Shown here: positions 1 through 7,407 of the stretch, piece by piece
Position numbering within the stretch: position 1 is the stretch's first letter
How the letters are laid out: every line of letters begins with the position of its first letter
Made by a program: the position numbers and the translations under genes
Origin: an uncultured Hungatella sp.
Lineage (GTDB): Bacteria; Bacillota; Clostridia; Lachnospirales; Lachnospiraceae
Direction: 5' to 3'
DNA length: 64,000 nucleotides
NCBI GenBank assembly: GCA_910588325.1
Contig: CAJUPP010000010.1
Location: 1 to 64,000 of the forward strand
Notes under the pieces: model-generated
Told to the model about the DNA's origin: nothing
Databases searched by the model: none
What the model saw: the letters and a program-made list of their open reading frames with translations, nothing else

Positions 1-66
1 ATACCAAATCATTTTCCAATTGTCAACAACTTTTTCAAAAAAATTACAAAAAATTCTTTTCTCTTT

Positions 67-1602
67 TTAAAAGGAATCTTTAGAATCCAGCATAATCCAA
101 AACTCTACCCCATCTTCTACGTTTTGTACCCCATATTCCTTATGGTGGGAATCCATAATAGCCTTCACAATAGACAAGCCAATCCCGCTTCCTCCGTACT
201 CTCTGGTTCTTGCTTTGTCTACTTTATAGAATTTCACCCAGATATTGGGCAGTTCATTTTCTGGAATATGGTCTCCTGTATTCTTCACCGTCACTTTTAC
301 ATTGTCTCCCAGTTCTTGTACGTCAATCCGGATCACCCGCTCCCCATCCAGATGATTCAGAGCGTTACTGACAAAATTCGTTATTACCTCTTCAATTTTA
401 AATTCATCAGCCCATACATACACCGGATGGCCCCCATCAAATTGAATCTTTGCATTCTTTTGCTGAATCATAATGCCAGATGCCGACAAAACTCCCTGAA
501 TCAGTTCCACCACATCAAACCGCTCCAAAGTCACCTGGTCATTGCCGAATTCCAGGGCTGTCAATGTCAGCAGCTGACGCACCATCTTGTTCATCTTGTT
601 TGCCTCATCCATAATTACTTCGCAGTAATAATTCCGGCTTTCCTCGTCTTCTGCCATGCCTTCTGTCAGTCCTTCCGCATACCCCTGAATCAGCGCAATG
701 GGAGTTTTCAGCTCATGGGAAACATTTGCGATAAAATCTTTGCGCATCTCGTCTATCTGAATCTTTTCCTCAATATCCTTCTGCAATTCATTGTTGGCTG
801 ATTTTAATTCTCCGATGGTTTCTTTCAGTTTATCTGAAAGACGATTCATGTTATTTCCCAGCACTCCGATTTCATCAATAGACTTTCCCTCATATTTTAC
901 GTCAAAATCCAGGCCGGACATTCTTTCTGAAATATTAGCCAGTTTTAAAATAGGAGAGGTAATTCGCTTGGTGGTAAAATACACAATCACACTGCTGAAT
1001 ACCAGGGCAACAATTCCTACATAGGCCAGAAACCGGTTCGACAAATCCACGCTTTCCCTGATGCTTTCCAGTGGCGTGGACATAATAAAGATCGTGTTAT
1101 TATCCGAATAAAATCCCCAACACTCCAGATAAAATGTCCGTGATCGGGCATCATATGTCTTCTGAATCGTATAATTTTCCGCTTCCTCTATGGTATCCGC
1201 CCTGTGGTTATTCTCTCCCAGAATATACTGCCTGGCCTTGTCCAGCATAAATTTTGCATCTCTTGCAGAGGAAACGATCACCTTATCATTAATGCCGTCT
1301 ACAATGACAGTCATGATATTATAGGTATCGTTTAATTTTTTTAACAATTCACCTGCTTCCGTCTGCTCACCGCTGTCCAAAGAACTGCTTCCGTCAAACT
1401 CATCGCCAATGGTTCTCCCATTCTCCAGGCTTTCCATAACCAGAAAATCCATCCGATCATACGCCAGCTTAAGCGCTGATACCTTCTGATCAATATAAAA
1501 ACTTTCCAGCATTAAATTGTTGATGCTCCAGATCCCCATAAGAATGATTGCCATAAGTCCGATAAAAATTAAGGTAAAACGACCCCGTATGGATTGTCTC
1601 AT
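67..1602 (-). CDS. HAMP-containing sensor histidine kinase
   Basis: Membrane sensor kinase that autophosphorylates and passes phosphate to the regulator encoded just upstream. Two membrane helices (about residues 10-30 and 191-211) flank an extracellular domain of about 160 residues. A HAMP segment follows. The H-box is VSHELKTP with His296, the ATPase N-box includes Asn413, and a GGSGIGLSIVK G-box lies near the C-terminus. At 511 residues it is of normal size for the class. It overlaps the regulator gene by 4 bases, so the two are translationally coupled. The signal cannot be read from the sequence. Family assignment is secure; the regulon is unknown. Confidence 0.93.
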   Translation of the reverse strand: MRQSIRGRFTLIFIGLMAIILMGIWSINNLMLESFYIDQKVSALKLAYDRMDFLVMESLENGRTIGDEFDGSSSLDSGEQTEAGELLKKLNDTYNIMTVIVDGINDKVIVSSARDAKFMLDKARQYILGENNHRADTIEEAENYTIQKTYDARSRTFYLECWGFYSDNNTIFIMSTPLESIRESVDLSNRFLAYVGIVALVFSSVIVYFTTKRITSPILKLANISERMSGLDFDVKYEGKSIDEIGVLGNNMNRLSDKLKETIGELKSANNELQKDIEEKIQIDEMRKDFIANVSHELKTPIALIQGYAEGLTEGMAEDEESRNYYCEVIMDEANKMNKMVRQLLTLTALEFGNDQVTLERFDVVELIQGVLSASGIMIQQKNAKIQFDGGHPVYVWADEFKIEEVITNFVSNALNHLDGERVIRIDVQELGDNVKVTVKNTGDHIPENELPNIWVKFYKVDKARTREYGGSGIGLSIVKAIMDSHHKEYGVQNVEDGVEFWIMLDSKDSF

Positions 1603-2276
1603 GCACTCACCTCAAATTTATATCCCATTCCCCAGATTGTTTTGATATAATCGCCTTTCTCCCCCATTTTGCTGCGCAGTTTTTTTACATGAGTATCTAT
1701 GGTTCTGGCATCGCCAAAATAATCATAGTTCCACACATTATTCAAAATACGCTCTCTGGAAAGGGCCAGTCCCTGATTCTCCACAAAATAGGTCAAAAGC
1801 TCAAATTCTTTGTAGCTTAGCTCCACAGGCACGCCGTCTATGGTTACCTGGTGGGCGCCCTTATTGATGGAAATACCGCCTACCTCTATGACATCGCCGG
1901 AAATAGCATTACTCCTTCTTAAAATTGCTTCCACACGGGCTGTCAGGATCTTGGGGCTGAATGGTTTGGAAATATATTCATCTACTCCAAGCTCAAATCC
2001 CTGCAGCTCGTCCCTTTCTTCTCCTCTGGCTGTCAGCATAATAATCGGCACCGTAGAATGTTTGCGGATCTCTTTTAAAACCTGCCAGCCGTCCAGCTTC
2101 GGCATCATCACATCAAGAAGAATCAGAGCAATATCTTTCTGCTGAAAAAAAATCTCCAGCCCCTGCTCACCATCCTCGGCTTCCACAGTTCGAAATCCCT
2201 TTATTGCCAAAAAATCCTTTACCAATTTACGCATTCTGGCTTCATCATCTACAATCAATATCTTTAACTGCTCCAT
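1599..2276 (-). CDS. OmpR/PhoB-family response regulator
   Basis: DNA-binding partner of the adjacent kinase. The N-terminal receiver domain has the acidic pair near residue 10, phospho-acceptor Asp55 in LLDVMMP, Thr82 and Lys104. The C-terminal winged-helix domain carries the typical DTHVKKLRSKMG recognition region, and the total of 225 residues matches the family. A GGAGGAGC ribosome site precedes the ATG. The upstream region holds a 7-4-7 direct repeat of the kind PhoB-type regulators bind, so autoregulation is likely. Confidence 0.93.
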   Translation of the reverse strand: MEQLKILIVDDEARMRKLVKDFLAIKGFRTVEAEDGEQGLEIFFQQKDIALILLDVMMPKLDGWQVLKEIRKHSTVPIIMLTARGEERDELQGFELGVDEYISKPFSPKILTARVEAILRRSNAISGDVIEVGGISINKGAHQVTIDGVPVELSYKEFELLTYFVENQGLALSRERILNNVWNYDYFGDARTIDTHVKKLRSKMGEKGDYIKTIWGMGYKFEVSA

Positions 2277-2320
2277 GATAGCTCCTCCGCTTTATATAAT
2301 GGATCGATTGAATTATGGTT

Positions 2321-2370
2321 ATTCTATCAAATAATTCCGCCGTTTTCTATAGTTTCACAGACTTTTCACA
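2321..2370 (-). promoter_or_regulatory. promoter with PhoB-type direct repeat upstream of the two-component operon
   Basis: On the minus strand a -10 like TAGAAT (2321-2326) has only a weak -35 at 17-bp spacing. Just upstream, TGTGAAA occurs twice (2364-2370 and 2353-2359) separated by 4 bases, giving an 11-bp period. OmpR/PhoB-family regulators usually bind such direct repeats next to a poor -35. That this is the operon's own autoregulatory site is inference. Confidence 0.5.
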
Positions 2371-2394
2371 ATCCATATAACCCTTTTGTAAGCC

Positions 2395-2440
2395 AAAAAA
2401 GAATCAGGCCGGAACAATATTCCTGTCCCCAGCCTGGTTC
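2395..2440 (-). terminator. intrinsic terminator after apt
   Basis: On the minus strand GAACCAGGCT pairs with GGCCTGATTC with one mismatch and a final wobble, and six T residues follow. It lies about 40 bases after the apt stop codon and separates the AIM24-like/apt transcript from the two-component operon. Confidence 0.75.
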
Positions 2441-2479
2441 TTCTCAAACGCTCATGGAAGCCTTATGAGCGTTGCCGTT

Positions 2480-3004
2480 TTATTTACCTTCATAAGTAAT
2501 TATGGATTCCACTTCATAGCCTGACAGCCTCTGGCGCCCTTTCAGTCCGGCAAGTTCCATAACAAAGCAAATCTTCACTACCTGACCGCCTAACTGTTCT
2601 ATCAATTTGATAATCGCCTCAATGGTCCCTCCGGTAGCAATCAGATCATCTATAATAACTACCTTCTGTCCTGGTTTGATAGAGTCCTTATGCATCTCAA
2701 TGACTGCACTGCCATACTCCAAATCGTACTCCATTGAAATGGTCTCACACGGCAGTTTCCCCTTCTTTCTTACAGGAACAAACCCTTTACACATAGCATA
2801 AGCCACCGGTACTCCGAAAATAAAGCCTCTGGACTCCGGCCCTACCACCACATCAAAATCCACATCTTTCAGAGATTCCAAAATCTTGTCAATGGCAAGA
2901 TGAAGTCCGTCCGGATCCTGGAGGATGGTCGTAACATCACGGAAAATAATCCCTGGCTCAGGGAAATCCGGAATACTTCTCACATAATCTTCTACCTTCT
3001 TCAT
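2480..3004 (-). CDS. apt: adenine phosphoribosyltransferase
   Basis: Cytosolic purine salvage enzyme converting adenine and PRPP to AMP. The PRPP-binding motif VVIIDDLIATGGT is intact, and GPESRGFIFG in the middle is typical of bacterial Apt. I start at the ATG encoding MKKVEDYV because AAGGAG lies 9 bases upstream; this gives 174 residues, the usual length. The longer reading starts at a GTG two codons earlier. The AIM24-like gene ends 39 bases upstream and no terminator lies between, so the two probably share a transcript. Confidence 0.96.
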   Translation of the reverse strand: MKKVEDYVRSIPDFPEPGIIFRDVTTILQDPDGLHLAIDKILESLKDVDFDVVVGPESRGFIFGVPVAYAMCKGFVPVRKKGKLPCETISMEYDLEYGSAVIEMHKDSIKPGQKVVIIDDLIATGGTIEAIIKLIEQLGGQVVKICFVMELAGLKGRQRLSGYEVESIITYEGK

Positions 3005-3043
3005 GAACACATTCTCCTTTTTACCTATTGTATGTAATTTTTA

Positions 3044-3730
3044 CTACTTTCCGCTGGTTGGGATAAACCGTGCAATACGCCCTGCAAATTCTGCAATATT
3101 CTGTGTCTGCAGTACCACTCTGCCTGGTCCCACCAGTCTGGTCAAAAATAATCCCTCACCGCCGAAAAAGATATTCCCCAGTCCTTTTACGGTCTCCACC
3201 TCGTAGCTGACAGAACGTTCAAAAGCAACCACATTTCCTGTGTCTACTTTCAGGACTTCACCCGGAGCCAGATTCTTCTCCACCATATCTCCGTCTATCT
3301 CCAGAAATGCCATTCCCTGCCCGCCAAGCTGCTGAAGAATAAATCCCTCACCGCCAAACAAACCGGCCGAAAACTTTTTGCTGAAAGTAACACTTAAATC
3401 AACACCGCTTTCCGCACAGAGAAATGCTCCCTTCTGACAGATCATTCCGCCTGTGGCCGTAACGTCTACTGGCAGAATCCGCCCGGCTACCGTAGAGGCA
3501 AATGCAATGGAACTTCCTGCTGTCTGCGCTTTATAAGTGGCCATGAACAGCGACTCACCAGAAAACATTCTGCCAAGTCCTTTCATCAGTCCGCCCCTGG
3601 TATTAGTCGCCATCTCAATCCCTTCCGTCATCCATGCCATACCGCCTGACTGGGTATACATCTCCTCCCCAGGAGCGTCAAACAGCACCTCAACTGCCGG
3701 CATCGTTTCGCCAATAATACGATATTTCAT
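3044..3730 (-). CDS. AIM24 / TIGR00266-family protein
   Basis: A 228-residue protein of the AIM24 (TIGR00266) family, which folds as a beta-prism and is common in bacteria without a settled biochemical role. The glycine-rich repeated pattern is visible: SGGMAWM near the start, GEGFILQQLGGQG in the middle and GGEGLFLTRLVGPG near the end. There is no signal peptide or membrane helix. It begins at an ATG after a GGAGGAAT-like site and is followed closely by apt, which may only reflect shared transcription. Confidence 0.85.
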   Translation of the reverse strand: MKYRIIGETMPAVEVLFDAPGEEMYTQSGGMAWMTEGIEMATNTRGGLMKGLGRMFSGESLFMATYKAQTAGSSIAFASTVAGRILPVDVTATGGMICQKGAFLCAESGVDLSVTFSKKFSAGLFGGEGFILQQLGGQGMAFLEIDGDMVEKNLAPGEVLKVDTGNVVAFERSVSYEVETVKGLGNIFFGGEGLFLTRLVGPGRVVLQTQNIAEFAGRIARFIPTSGK

Positions 3731-3774
3731 CTTCTTATTCCTCCATATCCGTAAAAATTTATGGTTTTATCAGA

Positions 3775-3783
3775 ATTATATCA
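3775..3783 (-). promoter_or_regulatory. extended -10 promoter for the AIM24-like/apt transcript
   Basis: On the minus strand a perfect TATAAT is preceded by TG one base upstream (TGATATAAT), an extended -10 element. No good -35 is visible, which such promoters tolerate. It lies about 45 bases before the AIM24-like start codon. Confidence 0.5.
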
Positions 3784-3796
3784 CAACTCTGCCCTA

Positions 3797-4108
3797 TTAG
3801 CGAATAAATTTCTTCATTTTTGATCTGGGAATCAACCCTTCGTAGCCATAGCTGACGCCTGTTTCAGGATTTTGGGAACAGCATCGTTTCCAAAAACGCA
3901 GAATCGTTCCGTGGGTCAGCCCTGTAATCCGAAAAATATCTCTCGGAGGGCTGCCATTCTGAAACAGTTCCAGGGCACGTCTCCGGTTTCGGTACACGCA
4001 CCGCTCTGCCATTGTCAGCTTTGTTTCATCTATCTCCTGCCAATGGTATTCTTCCAGTAACAGTTTTTCCTTTTCATTCCCCATATTCGTATTCTCATCC
4101 CTTCTCAC
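3797..4108 (-). CDS. small helix-turn-helix protein, transposase-N-terminus-like
   Basis: A 103-residue protein of unknown function. Residues from about 40 to 75 read as a helix-turn-helix (RRRALELFQNG...IFRITGLTHGTILRFWKRC), followed by YGYEGLIPRSK. That layout resembles the N-terminal DNA-binding part of TnsB/TniA-type transposases; this is from memory of the family, not a search. No catalytic domain follows. The GTG start overlaps the stop of the GLUG gene (GTGA), so translation is probably coupled; an ATG eight codons in (4084) is the alternative. It is the last gene of the MMPL/GLUG operon and could be a captured DNA-binding domain or a remnant. Confidence 0.6.
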   Translation of the reverse strand: MRRDENTNMGNEKEKLLLEEYHWQEIDETKLTMAERCVYRNRRRALELFQNGSPPRDIFRITGLTHGTILRFWKRCCSQNPETGVSYGYEGLIPRSKMKKFIR

Positions 4109-7100
4109 TCTGATGCCGAAATGGCTGCCATATCTTCCCCGGCATCTTCTTCTGTCCCTTCCTCTTCTGTTCTTTCCTCTTCTGTCCCTTCCTCCGCTTC
4201 GTCTTTCTCTGGTTGCTGCTCCGTTGGCTCTCCTATCTCATCCTCTGTCTCCCCGATATCCTCTTCCCTTTTATCCGGCTTTTTTCTTTTATTCCGTTTC
4301 GTAATCATCAATATGGCTGCCGCAAGGATCAGAACAATAGCCGCCGCAACAGGTACTATCTGAATAAAAGTACTCTTCTGAGGCGTCAAAATGTAAAATG
4401 CATCCACTCCATCCATCTCAAACACCAGATAGGTACCGTCCCACCTGCTTTCCAGTATTTCTGCCGCTCCATTTCTCACAACCGCGATCCTGGACTCTTT
4501 CGAAATTCCTTCCGCCAGCACATGTACCACTATGCTTTCCGGATCCTCTACGCCTTCCGGCTGAGTAATATTGTACATGTATTTACTGTACAGCTCATAT
4601 CCTTCCGGAATCTGAATCCCTTCCGCCATCCACTGTGATTTTACCGTCTCTATGTCTGCATCCAAACCGGCTGACAGGGTAGTTCCCGGGTAGAAATTAG
4701 ATTCCGCAAGCATTAACGGTGTCTTATCGCCGGATGATGCGATGGTGGTGTTCCAAGCTTTATATATGGCATGCACTTTTTCATTTCCCTTGATGCAGGA
4801 CAGGTCTTTCTCTTCCCACCGATAATAATAGCCATCCTTTTGAGGCGCCCCAGGAATATCTGTTTCTGCCACAGATCCGCCATACTCACACTCAATGGTT
4901 TTAATTACCTGATCTTCCACCAAAAATTCAACCTTTATATTGCGAAACTCCTCTGGAACCTGCTCCATGCTGCAAAAGTCTTCATAGGAAAGTCCTGCTG
5001 CCTGATTCGTCCGGGTAATACCGTCCACAGCCCCCATGCCTTCATCCACATAAAAGTTTCCTTCCACAATTCCTTCCGGATCCACATCCCCCGCCACACT
5101 GCCTATCCATTCGCTGTCAATATTTTTGATAGAAACCATAACATAATTTTCTTTTAAGTCCTTTGCCCATCCTGCAATACCGCCGGCATAATTGTGTCCG
5201 TTGACTGTACATTTGCTGTAGTTCTGCCGGAGTACATAATCGCTGCTTCCCGTAATACCGCCGGCATAGTTTCCATCCTCCGCCATAATATCCCCGTAAT
5301 TCTGGTTCTGAATCAAGGCCCCCAGGTTTGCTTTTCCTGCAATTCCGCCGGCATAATCATTTTTCACCTGAATCCCGCCCCAGTTGATACTGCCTCTTAT
5401 CTGAGCTTTGGCATTTCTCACCGCATTCAGCGTTCTCTCTTCCTCTGCCTCCAGATCCTGCTCCGGATCCAAGCTCACCTCCATCCCAATAATTCCTACA
5501 ATACCTCCCGACTGGTAATCAGCCAAAATGTCTCCCCAGTTTTCACAGGCAAAAATAGTACCCTCATTAATCTCCTCATCGGAATCGGATATGTCTTCAA
5601 ACAATTCTTTTTCCTCTCTGGTGCGATCCACTCCATCAGATATGGTAGTTCTCATCCGATCAATCTGATCTTCGATCTGGTTCTTCTGATCCCTGATCTG
5701 AAGTCTGCTGTTTTTCAAATCACTGGTAAGGGTATCCATATTTTCAGAAAGGTAATCCAGTTCATCTGTCATCTCATCATCCAGATTCTCCAGGTCTCTT
5801 CGTATGGCATCTCTGTTGACCTGCAGAATATCCGCAAGTACGCTGGCTTCCATCTGAACCTGTTCCAGACGATAGCCCAGCTCCTGTGTCTCATCTACCA
5901 GATGGGCCGGAACATGGCCTGCCAGATACCCGATATTTCCCGCCAGTTCCACCGTATACTGGTACATCTGAGACATCTTCTGATAACGTTCCTGCAGCCA
6001 TTTTCTCAAAGCCTCAATGTCTGTAGGACTGCCGGGATACTTCTGATCCAGCTCCTTTGACAATTCTTTCATCAGGCGTACCTTTTCCTGGGCCTGACGA
6101 TACTGAGACTCTGACTCTCTGTCCACTGGATCAAAGCTGATTCTGTCCAGGTGATACTGAATATCCTCAACAGAAGTATCTATATTTTCATTCAGCTCAT
6201 CATTATCCCTTCGGAATACGTCTTTGTAAAACTCGCCGATATCCTTTACACGGTCCATTCGTTCATCGACACGATCCAGATCATTGGAGGTGGTGTCGCC
6301 TGCCTGCTCTATAAGGCGGGACAGATTATCTCCCATATTGGACAGTTGTTCCAACTCATCCTCCAGCTGCCCCAGCGTATCTTCATCATAATCAATCTCT
6401 ATATAAGGCTCAAACTGTCCTACAATTCCGCCGGCATCCTTTCTTCCGTAAATCTTCCCATAGTTTTGGCATTGTTCAATAATACCGCTCTGCCGCCCTG
6501 CAATTCCGCCGATATTGTATCCCGTATGAAGATATCCTACAGTTCCGTAATTGCTGCAGTTTACAATTTTCCCCAGAGAAAATCCTGCAATTCCACCGGC
6601 ATCATTCACCTTTTCCACCCGAACGGTTTCTTCCAGATTGATACCTCCCATAGAAAAGGAATCATCGGATTCGATCTCCACGCCCTGATCTGTGGCATTT
6701 ACATCCCCCTGGTTCGTACAGTCCTGTATAAGTCCTGCATTATCCCCCGCCACTCCGCCGGTCTTTAAATTTCCTGTCAGCTGTCCCTGATTTATGCAGC
6801 CTTCTATCACTCCTGTCTCATCATTGTATCCTGCAATTCCTCCCAGTGCCTCCTGGGCCATAATCTCGCCGGAAAATGTACAGTTTCTGATGCTTCCCTG
6901 ATTGACTCCGGCGATTCCTCCGATGTGAATACTGCTGCCTTTTGGGGAAATCGTTCCGTGCAGAATGAGATTCTTGATTTCGGCGCCTTCTTCCACATAG
7001 CGGAACAGCCCTAAGTCAGAGCCGGCCTTCTGAATGGACAGGCCGATAATGGTATGACCTTTTCCGTCAAATGTTCCTGCAAAAACAGGAATCGGCTGAA

Positions 7101-7407
7101 AATCAACTCCCTGCAGATTAATATCTGCTTCCAAAGTCACATATTTCCCCTTGGAATAACTGTCTGAAACACAGTTCTGGCTGAATGCTGTCAGTTCTTC
7201 CGGTGTACTGATAGAAATTTCCTGGATTGGAGCCGGATTTTCTTCACCATCCTTGCTTTGCTGTTCTGTCTGAATTTCCTGGCCGGCAGGAGCTGCCAAT
7301 GCACAGATACCGCATACCAGGCTTCCTCCTGCCTGCGTCAGAAGAAAAGCCGCTGCCAGCATGGCTGCCATTCTCTGATTCTGTTTCTTTTTCCACGTCC
7401 TCTTCAT
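4105..7407 (-). CDS. membrane-anchored GLUG-repeat surface protein with coiled coil
   Basis: Large 1100-residue exported protein. A signal-like N-terminus (about residues 1-40) is followed by at least five GLUG-type repeats (GGIAG...NCxNYG pattern, about 160-345). A highly charged helical, probably coiled-coil, stretch of some 270 residues comes next, then at least three more GLUG-type repeats (about 620-770). A segment like the Listeria-Bacteroides repeat (VEFLVEDQVIKTIECEYGG) follows. One membrane helix lies at about 1014-1036, then a basic stop-transfer and an acidic tail with Glu-Glu-Gly-Thr repeats. It overlaps the MMPL gene by 4 bases. GLUG repeats are often found in surface proteins; a partner role for the transporter is inference. 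Confidence 0.85.
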   Translation of the reverse strand: MKRTWKKKQNQRMAAMLAAAFLLTQAGGSLVCGICALAAPAGQEIQTEQQSKDGEENPAPIQEISISTPEELTAFSQNCVSDSYSKGKYVTLEADINLQGVDFQPIPVFAGTFDGKGHTIIGLSIQKAGSDLGLFRYVEEGAEIKNLILHGTISPKGSSIHIGGIAGVNQGSIRNCTFSGEIMAQEALGGIAGYNDETGVIEGCINQGQLTGNLKTGGVAGDNAGLIQDCTNQGDVNATDQGVEIESDDSFSMGGINLEETVRVEKVNDAGGIAGFSLGKIVNCSNYGTVGYLHTGYNIGGIAGRQSGIIEQCQNYGKIYGRKDAGGIVGQFEPYIEIDYDEDTLGQLEDELEQLSNMGDNLSRLIEQAGDTTSNDLDRVDERMDRVKDIGEFYKDVFRRDNDELNENIDTSVEDIQYHLDRISFDPVDRESESQYRQAQEKVRLMKELSKELDQKYPGSPTDIEALRKWLQERYQKMSQMYQYTVELAGNIGYLAGHVPAHLVDETQELGYRLEQVQMEASVLADILQVNRDAIRRDLENLDDEMTDELDYLSENMDTLTSDLKNSRLQIRDQKNQIEDQIDRMRTTISDGVDRTREEKELFEDISDSDEEINEGTIFACENWGDILADYQSGGIVGIIGMEVSLDPEQDLEAEEERTLNAVRNAKAQIRGSINWGGIQVKNDYAGGIAGKANLGALIQNQNYGDIMAEDGNYAGGITGSSDYVLRQNYSKCTVNGHNYAGGIAGWAKDLKENYVMVSIKNIDSEWIGSVAGDVDPEGIVEGNFYVDEGMGAVDGITRTNQAAGLSYEDFCSMEQVPEEFRNIKVEFLVEDQVIKTIECEYGGSVAETDIPGAPQKDGYYYRWEEKDLSCIKGNEKVHAIYKAWNTTIASSGDKTPLMLAESNFYPGTTLSAGLDADIETVKSQWMAEGIQIPEGYELYSKYMYNITQPEGVEDPESIVVHVLAEGISKESRIAVVRNGAAEILESRWDGTYLVFEMDGVDAFYILTPQKSTFIQIVPVAAAIVLILAAAILMITKRNKRKKPDKREEDIGETEDEIGEPTEQQPEKDEAEEGTEEERTEEEGTEEDAGEDMAAISASE
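4145..4200. repeat. 15-bp imperfect tandem repeat in the GLUG gene tail
   Basis: Copies of a TTCCTCTTCTGTCCC-like unit (plus strand) encode the Glu-Glu-Gly-Thr/Glu-Glu-Arg-Thr repeats of the cytoplasmic tail. The 15-base unit keeps frame, so copy number can change without breaking the protein. Confidence 0.6.

Noticed and set aside
1..66. AT-rich left edge with many A-runs.
   Set aside because: Downstream of the kinase stop; no clear hairpin or gene can be supported in 66 bases.
4113..6768. Several plus-strand frames of 60-288 codons within the GLUG and coiled-coil gene.
   Set aside because: They are antisense shadows of the 1100-residue gene, rich in Ile/His/Ser as expected of complementary strands.
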